Source of the DNA: Pseudomonadota bacterium | GTDB lineage: Bacteria; Pseudomonadota; Gammaproteobacteria; Arenicellales; Arenicellaceae | Assembly: GCA_018660405.1 (NCBI GenBank) | Contig: JABJKL010000058.1 | Coordinates: 1 to 14,701 of the forward strand | DNA length: 14,701 nt | Direction of reading: 5' to 3' | Shown here: one piece after another, positions 8,275 to 14,701 of the stretch | Position numbering within the stretch: the stretch's first letter is position 1 | How the letters are laid out: the number at the start of each line of letters is the position of its first letter | Notes under the pieces: model-generated | Databases searched by the model: none | Told to the model about the DNA's origin: nothing | What the model saw: only the letters and a program-made list of their open reading frames with translations | Program-made: the position numbers and the translations under genes

Positions 8275-8907
8275 CTCCGAAACGCAGCCCAATAATTGTG
8301 AATTTTGTAGCCTGCCGTGGTTGGTGAGGACAATCATTCCCATGGATGAAATGTGTTGCACAAAAATATTTTCAATCAATTCCCGGCCGGCTCGATCAAC
8401 GCCGGAAAAAGGTTCATCGAGCAACCAAAGTTTGCGTTCGGACAATAGTAATCTCGCAATGGCTAATTTTCGCTTCTGACCAAAAGACAGGTGATCAACC
8501 GATACGTCTGCCTGTGCCAACAAGTCCAGCTTATTCAATAAAGGGTCTATGTCACCCTTATTAGCGCCAGGTGTATACAATTGCTGGTAGAAGTGAAGGC
8601 TCTCCCAGGCGGTTTGTAATGGCGAGTGCGCGTCTCGATGACCAAGATACGCACTGTTTAAATAGAAATTTTTGTTTTTCTCGATATCCTTGTTATCCCA
8701 TAATATTTGACCCGAATGAAGTACACGAAAACCGCATATCGAGCGCATCAAGGTGGTTTTTCCAACGCCATTTTGCCCGACCATATGGATTACCTGCCCA
8801 CGGGTGCAGTTGAAGCTAACGGGCTCGAATAGCTCGAGATCACTGCGCGTGACGACCGCATTTATCACTTGCAGGTCTGGTATTGTTGAGTCTATGGTTG
8901 GTGACAT
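8233..8907 (-). CDS. ccmA: Haem exporter ATPase CcmA
   Basis: ATPase subunit of CcmAB; its ATP hydrolysis drives release of holo-CcmE. 224 residues with all ABC motifs: Walker A GQNGVGKTT (44-52), the family dipeptide region SAYLGHRDA (85-93), signature LSFGQ (140-144), Walker B LWLLDEP (160-166, catalytic E165) and the switch histidine H197 (LTNHG). It is somewhat longer than E. coli CcmA (about 207 residues). The last 13 residues, LELFQHNIMLKEL, plus the TAA stop are encoded entirely by a perfect 42-bp palindrome and look like an addition beyond the normal end of the fold. First gene of the operon; 431 bp separate it from the divergent flippase gene. Confidence 0.95.
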   Translation of the reverse strand: MSPTIDSTIPDLQVINAVVTRSDLELFEPVSFNCTRGQVIHMVGQNGVGKTTLMRSICGFRVLHSGQILWDNKDIEKNKNFYLNSAYLGHRDAHSPLQTAWESLHFYQQLYTPGANKGDIDPLLNKLDLLAQADVSVDHLSFGQKRKLAIARLLLSERKLWLLDEPFSGVDRAGRELIENIFVQHISSMGMIVLTNHGRLQNSQLLGCVSELELFQHNIMLKEL

Positions 8908-8971
8908 ACTTTAGACGACATGAAAAGCCAGTATTAACTGGGCTGGTTGAGGACCTCTCATTCGGTCGCGA

Positions 8972-8977
8972 ATTCTA
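8972..8977 (-). promoter_or_regulatory. Candidate -10 element for the ccm operon
   Basis: On the minus strand this reads TAGAAT (5 of 6 matches to TATAAT), about 65 bp upstream of the ccmA ATG. No good -35 hexamer is found at normal spacing, so an activator may be needed or the true promoter may lie further upstream within the palindromic element. Low certainty. Confidence 0.25.
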
Positions 8978-9011
8978 TCATTTCGTCCAGAATAGATCAG
9001 AGGTTCCTGAT

Positions 9012-9067
9012 ATCCGGCTTTCATAGCTCAAATCAGCTAAACCCGAATGTTGTATGAAGGTCTGGAT
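9012..9067. repeat. Inverted repeat overlapping the large palindrome
   Basis: ATCCGGCTTTCATA (9012-9025) pairs with TATGAAGGTCTGGAT (9053-9067) with one extra base and two imperfect pairs, around a loop of 27 bases. The right arm shares 9061-9067 with the left arm of the next palindrome, so as RNA the two structures cannot form together. Confidence 0.6.
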
Positions 9068-9179
9068 TTAGGGCCAATGTGGCTAAGCAGGTTGGGCGAT
9101 CACCCACAAAAGCATAGCTGTAGCTATGGTTTGAGGGGGATGGTTCAAGATGCAACGTCAGATTGGCTCTAAAACCAGA
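9061..9179. repeat. 119-bp imperfect palindromic element (MITE/ERIC-like)
   Basis: The two halves mirror each other about position 9120. Outer arms TCTGGATTTAGGGCCAAT (9061-9078) and ATTGGCTCTAAAACCAGA (9162-9179) pair at 16 of 18 positions plus one G-U. The centre CATAGCT-GT-AGCTATG (9113-9128) is a perfect 7+7 inverted repeat. The intervening stretches match at 20 of 34 positions. In total 43 of 59 aligned positions are complementary, counted by hand with one gap. The size and build resemble dispersed non-autonomous palindromic repeats, but I do not recognise the family and cannot see whether other copies exist. No target-site duplication was identified. Confidence 0.8.
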
Positions 9180-9338
9180 AGGAACGAACTGCCACATGAA
9201 TAAATACTTGGAATAATGAGTTAACTCTTTGAATAAATTACCTAAACTGTCGATATTGTTCCGCCTTCATGCAATATTCGGGTTACACTTCGCGCGGCAA
9301 AAGTCTGATTTGCCACGGGACAGCCGAACTGATTATTA

Positions 9339-10823
9339 ATGCCTATAGACCATAAAAAAAATCAAAGGGATATCGCGATAGGCACCGCCGCTAACTACGG
9401 TGGTTTTTTATTCCGTCTCAGCGTTCGCCTCCCTTTTTTGTTTCTTGCCGGTATGTTATTCGGTGCGGAACACTACGGTGAGTACATCTTCGCCACGGCT
9501 TTTATTGAATCAATGGGTGTTTTATGTTGCCTCGGATTTAAACGATCAATATTCGGATTTCTTGAAGAGTCTGAAGGATATAAAGACGCACGCGAGGCGG
9601 CACGATTAGTTACTGCCTGCTGGAAATTGGCGCTTTTAGCCGCATTCACCTGCGCAGCGATTGTGTTTATTTCTGCAAGTCTGATAGCTGATTTACTGAA
9701 TTCACCAGCAGTGGCGATCCCATTGCGTTATTTATGTTGGGCTTTGCCGCTGATTGTAACGATTCAATTATTTTTGAGTGGTTGCCGTTATCGCAGAAAA
9801 ATCCGCTATGAAGTTTTTGCGCGTAGCGTAACCGAACCTGTTGTGCTTACCCTGGCGGCTATTGCTTTTTACTTCGCCGGTTTTACGGAAACTGGTCCTC
9901 TTTGGGCTTATCTTTTGGCGCTACTAGCAACCTGTGGTGTTGCAGCCTTCGGTTTTCGAAAAAGTTTTGCACGCCCGGAGTTTGGCAGTTTAAAGAGCAT
10001 GTCAGCTGCACTGGCTTTGCTGAAACGTGCGGCACCCACTGGTGTGTATGAGTTTTTAAAAATGGTTTTGGATCGCCTGCACATTATTCTGGTGACCTTC
10101 TTTTTCTCGGAGTCTGTTACGGGTGTTTATGGTGCGGCGGTCCAATTTACCACCATACTTTATAAGATAGGGGCTGGGTTTGAACCGATTCTGGCACCAG
10201 TGATTGCACAATTGACGAATCGGGGGAGTGGCCAGCATTTGCACGAACAATTGTCCAAGGTCATCCGTTGGGTCATGTCGGTCGAATTCTTGTTGCTGGT
10301 GGTCTTTGTATTATTCGGGCGAAATATACTCGGTGCGATTGGAGAAGAGTTTGTGACAGGGGAGAAGGTTATGTGGATCCTTGTCTGCGCGGTGGCGGTA
10401 CAAAGTGCATTTATGTGCAATGATTTGCCGGTGGTCTATCGTCGGCCTTCGTGGAACTTATGGATCATTTTGGTACTCCTTGGTATTAATCTTATAACGG
10501 CGTTTACTTTGGCGCCTATATTTGGGCCTGAAGGGGTGGCGGCGGCATTGCTGATTACCCATTTAAGCGGCGCGGTCTTGTCGTCGTGTCTAATACGCTA
10601 TTTGTTCAAGGTTTGGCCCTTTGACCTACAGAGTTTTAAACCCTTCCTGTCGTTGTTCACTAGCCTGGTTGTGGGGTATCTGAGCTTGAACAATGGGTTG
10701 CCGATGCTGGCGAGCATAATACTGGTTATCGTGAGCTATGCATTTACTGCTTATCGATTCTCGAGCACCGCTGAAGAGAGGGGCTGGCTTAAACGCAAAC
10801 TGCTGAGTAGAATTGCGGCTTAG
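9339..10823 (+). CDS. Polysaccharide flippase-like membrane protein (MOP superfamily)
   Basis: 494 residues with about 12-14 hydrophobic helices along the full length and an N-terminus (IGTAANYGGFLFRLSVRLPF) typical of Wzx/polysaccharide transporters of the MOP superfamily. Such proteins flip lipid-linked sugars or other amphiphiles across the inner membrane. There are no glycosyltransferase or polymerase genes beside it, so the substrate cannot be inferred and this may not be a classical O-antigen Wzx. The start ATG is the first in frame, since a stop (TGA) lies 6 bases upstream. No strong Shine-Dalgarno is visible. It is divergent from the ccm operon and convergent with the radical SAM gene 17 bp away. 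Confidence 0.82.
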   Translation: MPIDHKKNQRDIAIGTAANYGGFLFRLSVRLPFLFLAGMLFGAEHYGEYIFATAFIESMGVLCCLGFKRSIFGFLEESEGYKDAREAARLVTACWKLALLAAFTCAAIVFISASLIADLLNSPAVAIPLRYLCWALPLIVTIQLFLSGCRYRRKIRYEVFARSVTEPVVLTLAAIAFYFAGFTETGPLWAYLLALLATCGVAAFGFRKSFARPEFGSLKSMSAALALLKRAAPTGVYEFLKMVLDRLHIILVTFFFSESVTGVYGAAVQFTTILYKIGAGFEPILAPVIAQLTNRGSGQHLHEQLSKVIRWVMSVEFLLLVVFVLFGRNILGAIGEEFVTGEKVMWILVCAVAVQSAFMCNDLPVVYRRPSWNLWIILVLLGINLITAFTLAPIFGPEGVAAALLITHLSGAVLSSCLIRYLFKVWPFDLQSFKPFLSLFTSLVVGYLSLNNGLPMLASIILVIVSYAFTAYRFSSTAEERGWLKRKLLSRIAA

Positions 10824-10841
10824 CGGGTTTAATTAACCGCT
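10822..10841. terminator. Candidate hairpin between convergent genes
   Basis: AGCGG and CCGCT flank an AT-rich loop and can extend by TT/AA with a bulged G. The hairpin spans the short gap between the flippase stop (10821-10823) and the radical SAM stop (10841-10843). Downstream on the plus strand is TTATTCAAT, a poor T-tract. It could act as a weak bidirectional terminator. Confidence 0.35.
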
Positions 10842-11842
10842 TATTCAATAGAGACTGGAATCTCTGAACCACTAGACTGTAGCCCGGGGGTCGGGTCAGC
10901 TATGTGCGGTTTTCGTTTGAATTCGTCGAACATGCTCATTTGGTGCACGCAGGAAAGCGTGCACAGCGGAGCACAACCTTTTTCTGTGTGGAACTCACGT
11001 TTAATGTCGTGTTTCGTATATTCAAGCAAAGGAATGCCTGGATAGCCTCGCTGTTGAGAGCACCAATGCACTAAACCATCTTCACAGATGTATAGGTAAC
11101 GAGCACCAGCACGACATTTCCAGTTGTTGGGTTCTCCAAGAATTAGATTTTTTTGGTAAAGCTTGTAATTGAGTTTGTGGGTAAGCGAGCCGGACAAGTC
11201 ACCGCATTGCCGATAGGCTTCAAATTGTTTGTCGCTTAGCGGTTTTAGAGTTCCGCTTTCATCGTGGAGCACGCCGACGGTATGAAAAAAACCAAAATCT
11301 TTGGCTTTGCGAGCGACCACCATAACGTCCTCTGTTCGATCGTCACTGATGCCGAGCACGGAGTTAATATTTATTTTGAATTCAGCGTGCTTGGCTAAAA
11401 GTTCAAGTTTGCTTTCCACGTGATCAAGACTTTTCATCGATACGTCGTCTTGCTTGAGATTATCGATGCTTATTTGCATTTCTTGCAGGCCGCAGTCATT
11501 CAACTGTTTAATGCGTTTAAGGTTGAGTCGGTAGCCATTACTGATCATCGTGGCAATCATTTTATGCGAACGAATCCGGGCGATAATTTTTTCCAGATCA
11601 GGATGCAGTAGCGGCTCGCCACCGGTGCAGGTTATCGCCGCTGTATTAAGTGCGGCAAGATGATCTACTTGTGCTAGCAAACGGTTTGTTGGAGCAGGCT
11701 CTGAAAAGTCGTCATATTCATTGCAGTATCCACAGGCAAGATTACAGCGACGTGTCACAACCATTTGTGCGAGCAATGGGTTATAACTGGAGGATAGTGC
11801 TTTCCAGAGAAACGCGCTTGCGGAGGCTATGGGACTATTCAT
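10841..11842 (-). CDS. Radical SAM protein with cysteine-rich (SPASM-like) C-terminus
   Basis: 333 residues. The N-terminal radical SAM domain has the cluster motif C33-x3-C37-x2-C40 (TRRCNLACGYC) and the SAM-binding motif GGEP (74-77), followed by the MISNGYRLN strand (about 99-107). The C-terminal part holds six cysteines: C243, C253, C261, C290, C294 and C298. This resembles the auxiliary Fe-S cluster site of SPASM/twitch domains, although the spacing does not match the canonical SPASM pattern. Members of this class modify peptides, proteins, sugars or lipids. The substrate is unknown and no small peptide gene is obvious beside it. Convergent with the flippase; divergent from the LptD-like gene. 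The upstream region has a perfect TATAAT. Confidence 0.85.
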   Translation of the reverse strand: MNSPIASASAFLWKALSSSYNPLLAQMVVTRRCNLACGYCNEYDDFSEPAPTNRLLAQVDHLAALNTAAITCTGGEPLLHPDLEKIIARIRSHKMIATMISNGYRLNLKRIKQLNDCGLQEMQISIDNLKQDDVSMKSLDHVESKLELLAKHAEFKININSVLGISDDRTEDVMVVARKAKDFGFFHTVGVLHDESGTLKPLSDKQFEAYRQCGDLSGSLTHKLNYKLYQKNLILGEPNNWKCRAGARYLYICEDGLVHWCSQQRGYPGIPLLEYTKHDIKREFHTEKGCAPLCTLSCVHQMSMFDEFKRKPHIADPTPGLQSSGSEIPVSIE

Positions 11843-11905
11843 CGCGAACTAATTTGTCGGTATTATTCAATGGTTTCTGGAGCAACGGTCTGATAAATTC
11901 GACCG

Positions 11906-11934
11906 ATTATAGATTGGGCGCGTATTATGGGTAA
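11906..11934 (-). promoter_or_regulatory. Candidate sigma70 promoter for the radical SAM gene
   Basis: The minus strand reads TATAAT (11906-11911), a perfect -10. At 17 bp spacing upstream is TTACCC (11929-11934), a poor -35 (3 of 6). It would give a leader of about 55-60 nt before the ATG at 11842. Confidence 0.45.
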
Positions 11935-12000
11935 GGGTGGGGCGAGAATCAATCTCATTCATGCTCCATTCACCTGATAAAGTGTAAAATGTCTATGATG

Positions 12001-12030
12001 TTTAGAGATATATATAGATATATAGAGATA
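12001..12030 (+). repeat. Three AT-rich tandem decamers upstream of the LptD-like gene
   Basis: TTTAGAGATA, TATATAGATA and TATAGAGATA follow one another in exact 10-base register. They end 6 bp before the candidate -35 at 12037, where an UP element or a helically phased regulator site would lie. Confidence 0.6.
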
Positions 12031-12036
12031 AGGCTT

Positions 12037-12063
12037 TTGGCGCTGCTGGGAGAGTTTTATACT
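12037..12063 (+). promoter_or_regulatory. Candidate sigma70 promoter for the LptD-like gene
   Basis: TTGGCG (12037-12042, 4 of 6 to the -35 consensus) and TATACT (12058-12063, 5 of 6 to the -10) are separated by a short 15-bp spacer. AT-rich decamers lie directly upstream. Transcription would begin near 12070, before every possible start codon of the gene. Confidence 0.4.
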
Positions 12064-12108
12064 ATGTCCGGTCTTTTTCTGTAGAGCGCCTCATATATAA
12101 AGCCCCAC

Positions 12109-13125
12109 ATGCGAGTCACAAGTAGTTTTAATAGTAAAGACAACATGAACCGAACCGTGCACCGAACAATGATCATCAAGTGGAACGTCATGACCTATGC
12201 GAAACTGACATGTATGAAGCAAAGCCTTGATAAGCTGGTAGGCTCAGCTATCGTCTCGCTAACGGTACTATGCGTCTCGCTGGTACTATGCTTGGTTCCG
12301 GCAAATACCGCGGTCGCTCAAGTTGCGGGGATCGACTCCATGGAAGGTAATCAATCCGGTAGTTTGACGAATAGTGTGGCGAATTGGCAGTTTCCAGAAT
12401 TGCAGTGTGGCTTGTTAAACGCTTCGCAACTCAATACTCAAATCGAAAAAATTAGCCAAGCGGAGATCGCTCGGGTGGAGCTCGACAATAGCTTGGGTAA
12501 CTCATCTATTGTTCAAGTAGATGCCGATGCAATTGATTTTCCGGATCGAAATATAGTTTATCTATCTGGCTTTACTCGCTTGTCACAAAATGGAAATCGG
12601 GTGACTGCTGACGAGTTAGTTTACGACAAAACAAGCGAGATGATTGAGGCTCGAGGGTTGGTACAACTTAATTCTACGGGCGGCGACGTTGTACAAACCA
12701 GCAAGTTGTTTTATGACATAGCATCACAAACGGCACGTGCCGACGGTGATGTTCGACTCATTACAGTTAATGGCGATTTTATCAACGCCCAGGGCCTGCA
12801 ATACAATTTGGCGGAAGAGGCAGTCCGGTCCGGCCCGGCCGAATTTTTGTTTGCTAATCGAGATGCGGATTCACCTGTTTATGTGGGCGAGGATAGAGCC
12901 ATCAACGCCTATGGTCGTGCCGAAGCGATGGAGTTTATTGGGGACAATAACGTTGTACTCTACAAGGTTGTTGTAACGACCTGCCTGGATGGCAAGCCAG
13001 ATTTGAAATTCACCGCAGATTCGTTGGCAGTGGATTTGTTAACGGGTAATCGCAAGGGCATTAATACCCGGGTTGTGGTCGTTGATCCCAGTGAATATGC
13101 CGGTTATAAGGATCTAATTAACTGA
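12109..13125 (+). CDS. Secreted OstA/LptD N-terminal-domain-like protein without a beta-barrel
   Basis: Coordinates give the longest frame (338 residues). The signal peptide begins near MKQSLDKLVG, with core 43-64 and likely cleavage after AVA at about 70, so translation probably starts at M28 (12190, with GTGGA just upstream) or M36 (12214). The mature part starts with LQCGLLNASQ (C100). It continues with OstA-type beta repeats (VDADAIDFPDRNIVYLSGFT, then RVTADELVYDKTSEMIEARG, then AQGLQYNLAEEAVRSGPAEF) and TTCLDGKPDLKFTADSLAVD (C292). This order, including the two cysteines, parallels the periplasmic lipopolysaccharide-binding domain of LptD, which in E. coli begins near QCMLG and has TSCLPG. 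It ends where LptD would enter its barrel. C100 and C292 are the only cysteines of the mature protein. LptA-like transport or chaperone activity is possible; not demonstrated. Confidence 0.75.
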   Translation: MRVTSSFNSKDNMNRTVHRTMIIKWNVMTYAKLTCMKQSLDKLVGSAIVSLTVLCVSLVLCLVPANTAVAQVAGIDSMEGNQSGSLTNSVANWQFPELQCGLLNASQLNTQIEKISQAEIARVELDNSLGNSSIVQVDADAIDFPDRNIVYLSGFTRLSQNGNRVTADELVYDKTSEMIEARGLVQLNSTGGDVVQTSKLFYDIASQTARADGDVRLITVNGDFINAQGLQYNLAEEAVRSGPAEFLFANRDADSPVYVGEDRAINAYGRAEAMEFIGDNNVVLYKVVVTTCLDGKPDLKFTADSLAVDLLTGNRKGINTRVVVVDPSEYAGYKDLIN

Positions 13126-13165
13126 GGTCTTTGCACGGTTGTTATTTTCGCCTCGGGCGGCATTA

Positions 13166-13187
13166 AAATGGCCTTAACCGGTCATTT
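13166..13187. terminator. Candidate hairpin between convergent LptD-like gene and mltA
   Basis: AAATGGCC (13166-13173) pairs with GGTCATTT (13180-13187), eight pairs including one G-U, around the loop TTAACC. It lies in the 115-bp convergent gap 41 bp after the LptD-like stop. The T-tracts are poor on both sides, so termination may be weak or Rho-dependent. Confidence 0.35.
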
Positions 13188-13240
13188 ATAGGGTATACCC
13201 CCCCATCATTCCGTGCGATTTTGCCGCAGTGATTTACGAA

Positions 13241-14437
13241 TTAATTTTCAGGGTTTAGCAGCCTGGGCTTGAGAACATACAGTTTGCCACGCTGTTTCAT
13301 TAACCCGGCAAGTCGTCTGGCTCGCTCACCTGCTCCAAAAAATATGTCGGCTCGTATGTAACCTTTGATAGCTCCACCCGTATCTTGCGCCTGCATTAGC
13401 CGCTGATAAGGCACACCCTTTGCCTTTCCTGCATCTTCTGCCTCAGAAGCAGGCAGGCTCGTGTCCACCCATACAGGAAAACCTGGCTCAATCACTCCGG
13501 GGTCTATAGCTAGGCTTCGTTCAGCGCTCAACGGAACATTTAGCGAGCCGATGGGCCCATGGTCGCTGTTTTTGTTTTCTAAAAAGAAGACGTAACTCGG
13601 GTTTGTGTTCAAAATGGCGGAAGCTTGATCAGGGTTCTCGTCCAACCAATCTCTAATGCTAAACATGCTAACGCCATCCAGAGCAAGTTCGCCGCGTTCG
13701 ACTAACTCACGCCCGATCGCGCGGTAGGGATGACCATTTTGGTCGGCATAGCCAAGCCTGGTACTAGTGCCGTCATTTAGGGCAACTCTACCCGAGCCTT
13801 GAATTTGCAGAAAAAACAGGTCGATTGGGTCATCTAACCAAACGAGTACTTCAGCTTCAGGTAGCGCTGTATCTGCAATTTGTTTTCGATCGGGGTAGGG
13901 AATAACGCGATTCCCCACTATTTGGCCACGCAGCCGCATTTCTTTTAGTTCGGGATACACTGCGCCTAAATCCACCTGAATAAGATCCTTTGGTTTGGCG
14001 TAGACGGGAACCGTATATCGATCGGACTGGCGGCGGCTGCCGTACAACAAGGGTTCGTAATATCCGGTTAACAGGCCTTCAGAATTACCCTCTTCATCGA
14101 ATACAGCGTGTGGTGAAAACCATTGCTCATAAAATATTCGTGCGCTCTGGTGATCCTCTGTTCGAATACGGGAGGCTTCTGAGCAGATGTTTTGCCAGTT
14201 AGCAGAGCGCGAACTCAATACGCCACAACTTGCCAATAAGGCGGGCAGGGAGTCCGCATGTTGGTCTAATGCCCAACCGGGTATAGCTTGCCAAGCAAGC
14301 GCTGGGCCGATGCCTGATGGTGCTTTAGGTGCCATTATGCAGGCACTTAAACAAAGGACCAGCACTGCCAGGCCGAGTTTATGAATGAATTGAAAAGAGA
14401 GAGTACGAAAACTCATTCGAATAACTCTGAACACCAT
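13241..14437 (-). CDS. mltA: Membrane-bound lytic murein transglycosylase A (MltA)
   Basis: Outer-membrane lipoprotein that cleaves the MurNAc-GlcNAc bond of peptidoglycan to give 1,6-anhydro-muropeptides. 398 residues. The lipobox LSAC has the lipidated C33, and the following residue is Ile rather than Asp, predicting outer-membrane sorting. The MltA domain contains LLTGYYEPLLYGS (122-134) and FFLQIQGSGRV (208-218). The C-terminal 3D domain has its aspartates in AIDPGVIEPG (D312), QDTGGAIKG (D352) and RADIFFG (D364); the family's catalytic aspartate is among these. A second ATG at residue 8 (14416) may be the real start: it gives a standard lipoprotein signal, and a TAAAAT box at 14444-14449 would place transcription close to the first ATG. 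Upstream on the same strand is a Sel1-repeat gene. Confidence 0.94.
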   Translation of the reverse strand: MVFRVIRMSFRTLSFQFIHKLGLAVLVLCLSACIMAPKAPSGIGPALAWQAIPGWALDQHADSLPALLASCGVLSSRSANWQNICSEASRIRTEDHQSARIFYEQWFSPHAVFDEEGNSEGLLTGYYEPLLYGSRRQSDRYTVPVYAKPKDLIQVDLGAVYPELKEMRLRGQIVGNRVIPYPDRKQIADTALPEAEVLVWLDDPIDLFFLQIQGSGRVALNDGTSTRLGYADQNGHPYRAIGRELVERGELALDGVSMFSIRDWLDENPDQASAILNTNPSYVFFLENKNSDHGPIGSLNVPLSAERSLAIDPGVIEPGFPVWVDTSLPASEAEDAGKAKGVPYQRLMQAQDTGGAIKGYIRADIFFGAGERARRLAGLMKQRGKLYVLKPRLLNPEN

Positions 14438-14531
14438 AATGTCATTTTAGAGGAGTACCAGGGGCCGTTTTTACACGCTCGTTTAATGTTTTTCGCAGTA
14501 GGTCTTCTGACCGATGATTACCGCAAGGGCA

Positions 14532-14701
14532 CTACTTAATCCCAAGTTTGCTCAGGTTGTCCCTGGCGACTAAATCGCCTTGGTCCGCAGCTGCCCGATA
14601 CCACTCGATGGCTTTATCGCGATTTCTTTCGACACCTCGACCGTAATAATACAGCGTACCCAAATTGGTTTGCGCTCCTGAATAGCCTTGTTCTGCCGCA
14701 C
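14532..14701 (-). CDS. Sel1-repeat (TPR-like) protein, C-terminal fragment
   Basis: The 3' end of a gene cut by the window edge; 55 codons plus stop (TAG at 14532-14534) are visible. The sequence AAEQGYSGAQTNLGTLYYYG followed by RGVERNRDKAIEWYRAAADQ is one full Sel1 repeat, with a second beginning as GDLVARDNLSKLG. Sel1-like repeats are helical pairs that mediate protein-protein contacts, often in periplasmic or secreted bacterial proteins. The specific role cannot be told from this fragment. It ends 94 bp before mltA. A small GGTC-AGAA-GACC inverted repeat lies in that gap, without a T-run after it. Confidence 0.85.
   Translation of the reverse strand, partial: AAEQGYSGAQTNLGTLYYYGRGVERNRDKAIEWYRAAADQGDLVARDNLSKLGIK

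Larger units (their letters stand above)
8908..9338. other. Divergent ccmA / flippase intergenic region (431 bp)
   Basis: No convincing conserved gene is seen here. The region holds a chain of inverted repeats: a short one at 8996-9011, a second at 9012-9067 and the large imperfect palindrome at 9061-9179. It also contains a candidate ccmA promoter element (8972-8977). The right third (about 9200-9338) is AT-rich and must carry the flippase promoter; TTGAAT (9229-9234) and GATATT (9252-9257), spaced by 17 bp, are the best but weak candidates. Two short overlapping reading frames lie within the palindrome, one on each strand. Confidence 0.7.
11843..12108. other. Divergent intergenic region (radical SAM / LptD-like)
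   Basis: 266 bp without a convincing gene. It contains a minus-strand promoter candidate (11906-11934), three AT-rich tandem decamers (12001-12030) and a plus-strand promoter candidate (12037-12063). Short open frames here lack coding features. Confidence 0.6.

Noticed and set aside
8908..9338. FNR/ANR box for oxygen control of ccm
   Set aside because: No TTGAT-N4-ATCAA-like site was found in the intergenic region.
11942..11960. Fur-box-like sequence GAGAATCAATCTCATTC
   Set aside because: The match needs several gaps and mismatches; not distinguishable from chance.
13126..13240. Possible frameshifted LptD barrel after the LptD-like gene
   Set aside because: Only 115 bp remain before the convergent mltA, and no barrel-like strands or the usual entry motif are seen in any frame.
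1..14701. tRNA, rRNA, CRISPR array, transposase or integrase genes
   Set aside because: None was recognised on either strand; the only repeats are the inverted and tandem repeats listed.

Overview
This window reads as a piece of a gammaproteobacterial chromosome, probably from a marine or other free-living Gram-negative. The grounds are a complete System I cytochrome c maturation (ccm) operon, an MltA lytic transglycosylase with a lipobox, an LptD-type OstA domain, and moderate G+C with weak Shine-Dalgarno signals. I cannot assign a genus from the sequence alone.

Layout. 1-1746 (+): 3' part of an RND/MMPL-type exporter whose start lies outside the window. 1781-8907 (-): nine contiguous genes read leftwards in the order ccmA-B-C-D-E-F-G-H-I, with stop/start overlaps of 4 bp at C/D, E/F and F/G. 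8908-9338: a 431-bp divergent intergenic region. Its core (about 9061-9179) is a large imperfect palindrome, flanked by further inverted repeats. 9339-10823 (+): polysaccharide-type flippase, convergent with a radical SAM protein at 10841-11842 (-). 11843-12108: divergent promoter region with three AT-rich 10-bp tandem repeats. 12109-13125 (+): a secreted stand-alone protein resembling the periplasmic N-terminal domain of LptD but without a beta-barrel. 13241-14437 (-): mltA. 14532-14701 (-): C-terminal end of a Sel1-repeat protein.

How the genes work together. CcmABCD move haem to, and release it from, the periplasmic chaperone CcmE. CcmG and CcmH reduce the apocytochrome CXXCH cysteines. 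CcmI holds the apocytochrome and CcmF/H/I ligate haem. The remaining genes are mostly envelope genes (exporter, flippase, LptD-like protein, murein hydrolase) with no clear single pathway.

Most worth a second look: (i) a perfect 42-bp palindrome that encodes the last 13 residues plus stop codon of ccmA and abuts ccmB; (ii) the ~119-bp imperfect palindrome and overlapping alternative hairpins upstream of ccmA; (iii) the barrel-less LptD-like protein, which keeps exactly two cysteines in its mature part; (iv) the radical SAM protein with a six-cysteine C-terminal region next to a flippase.
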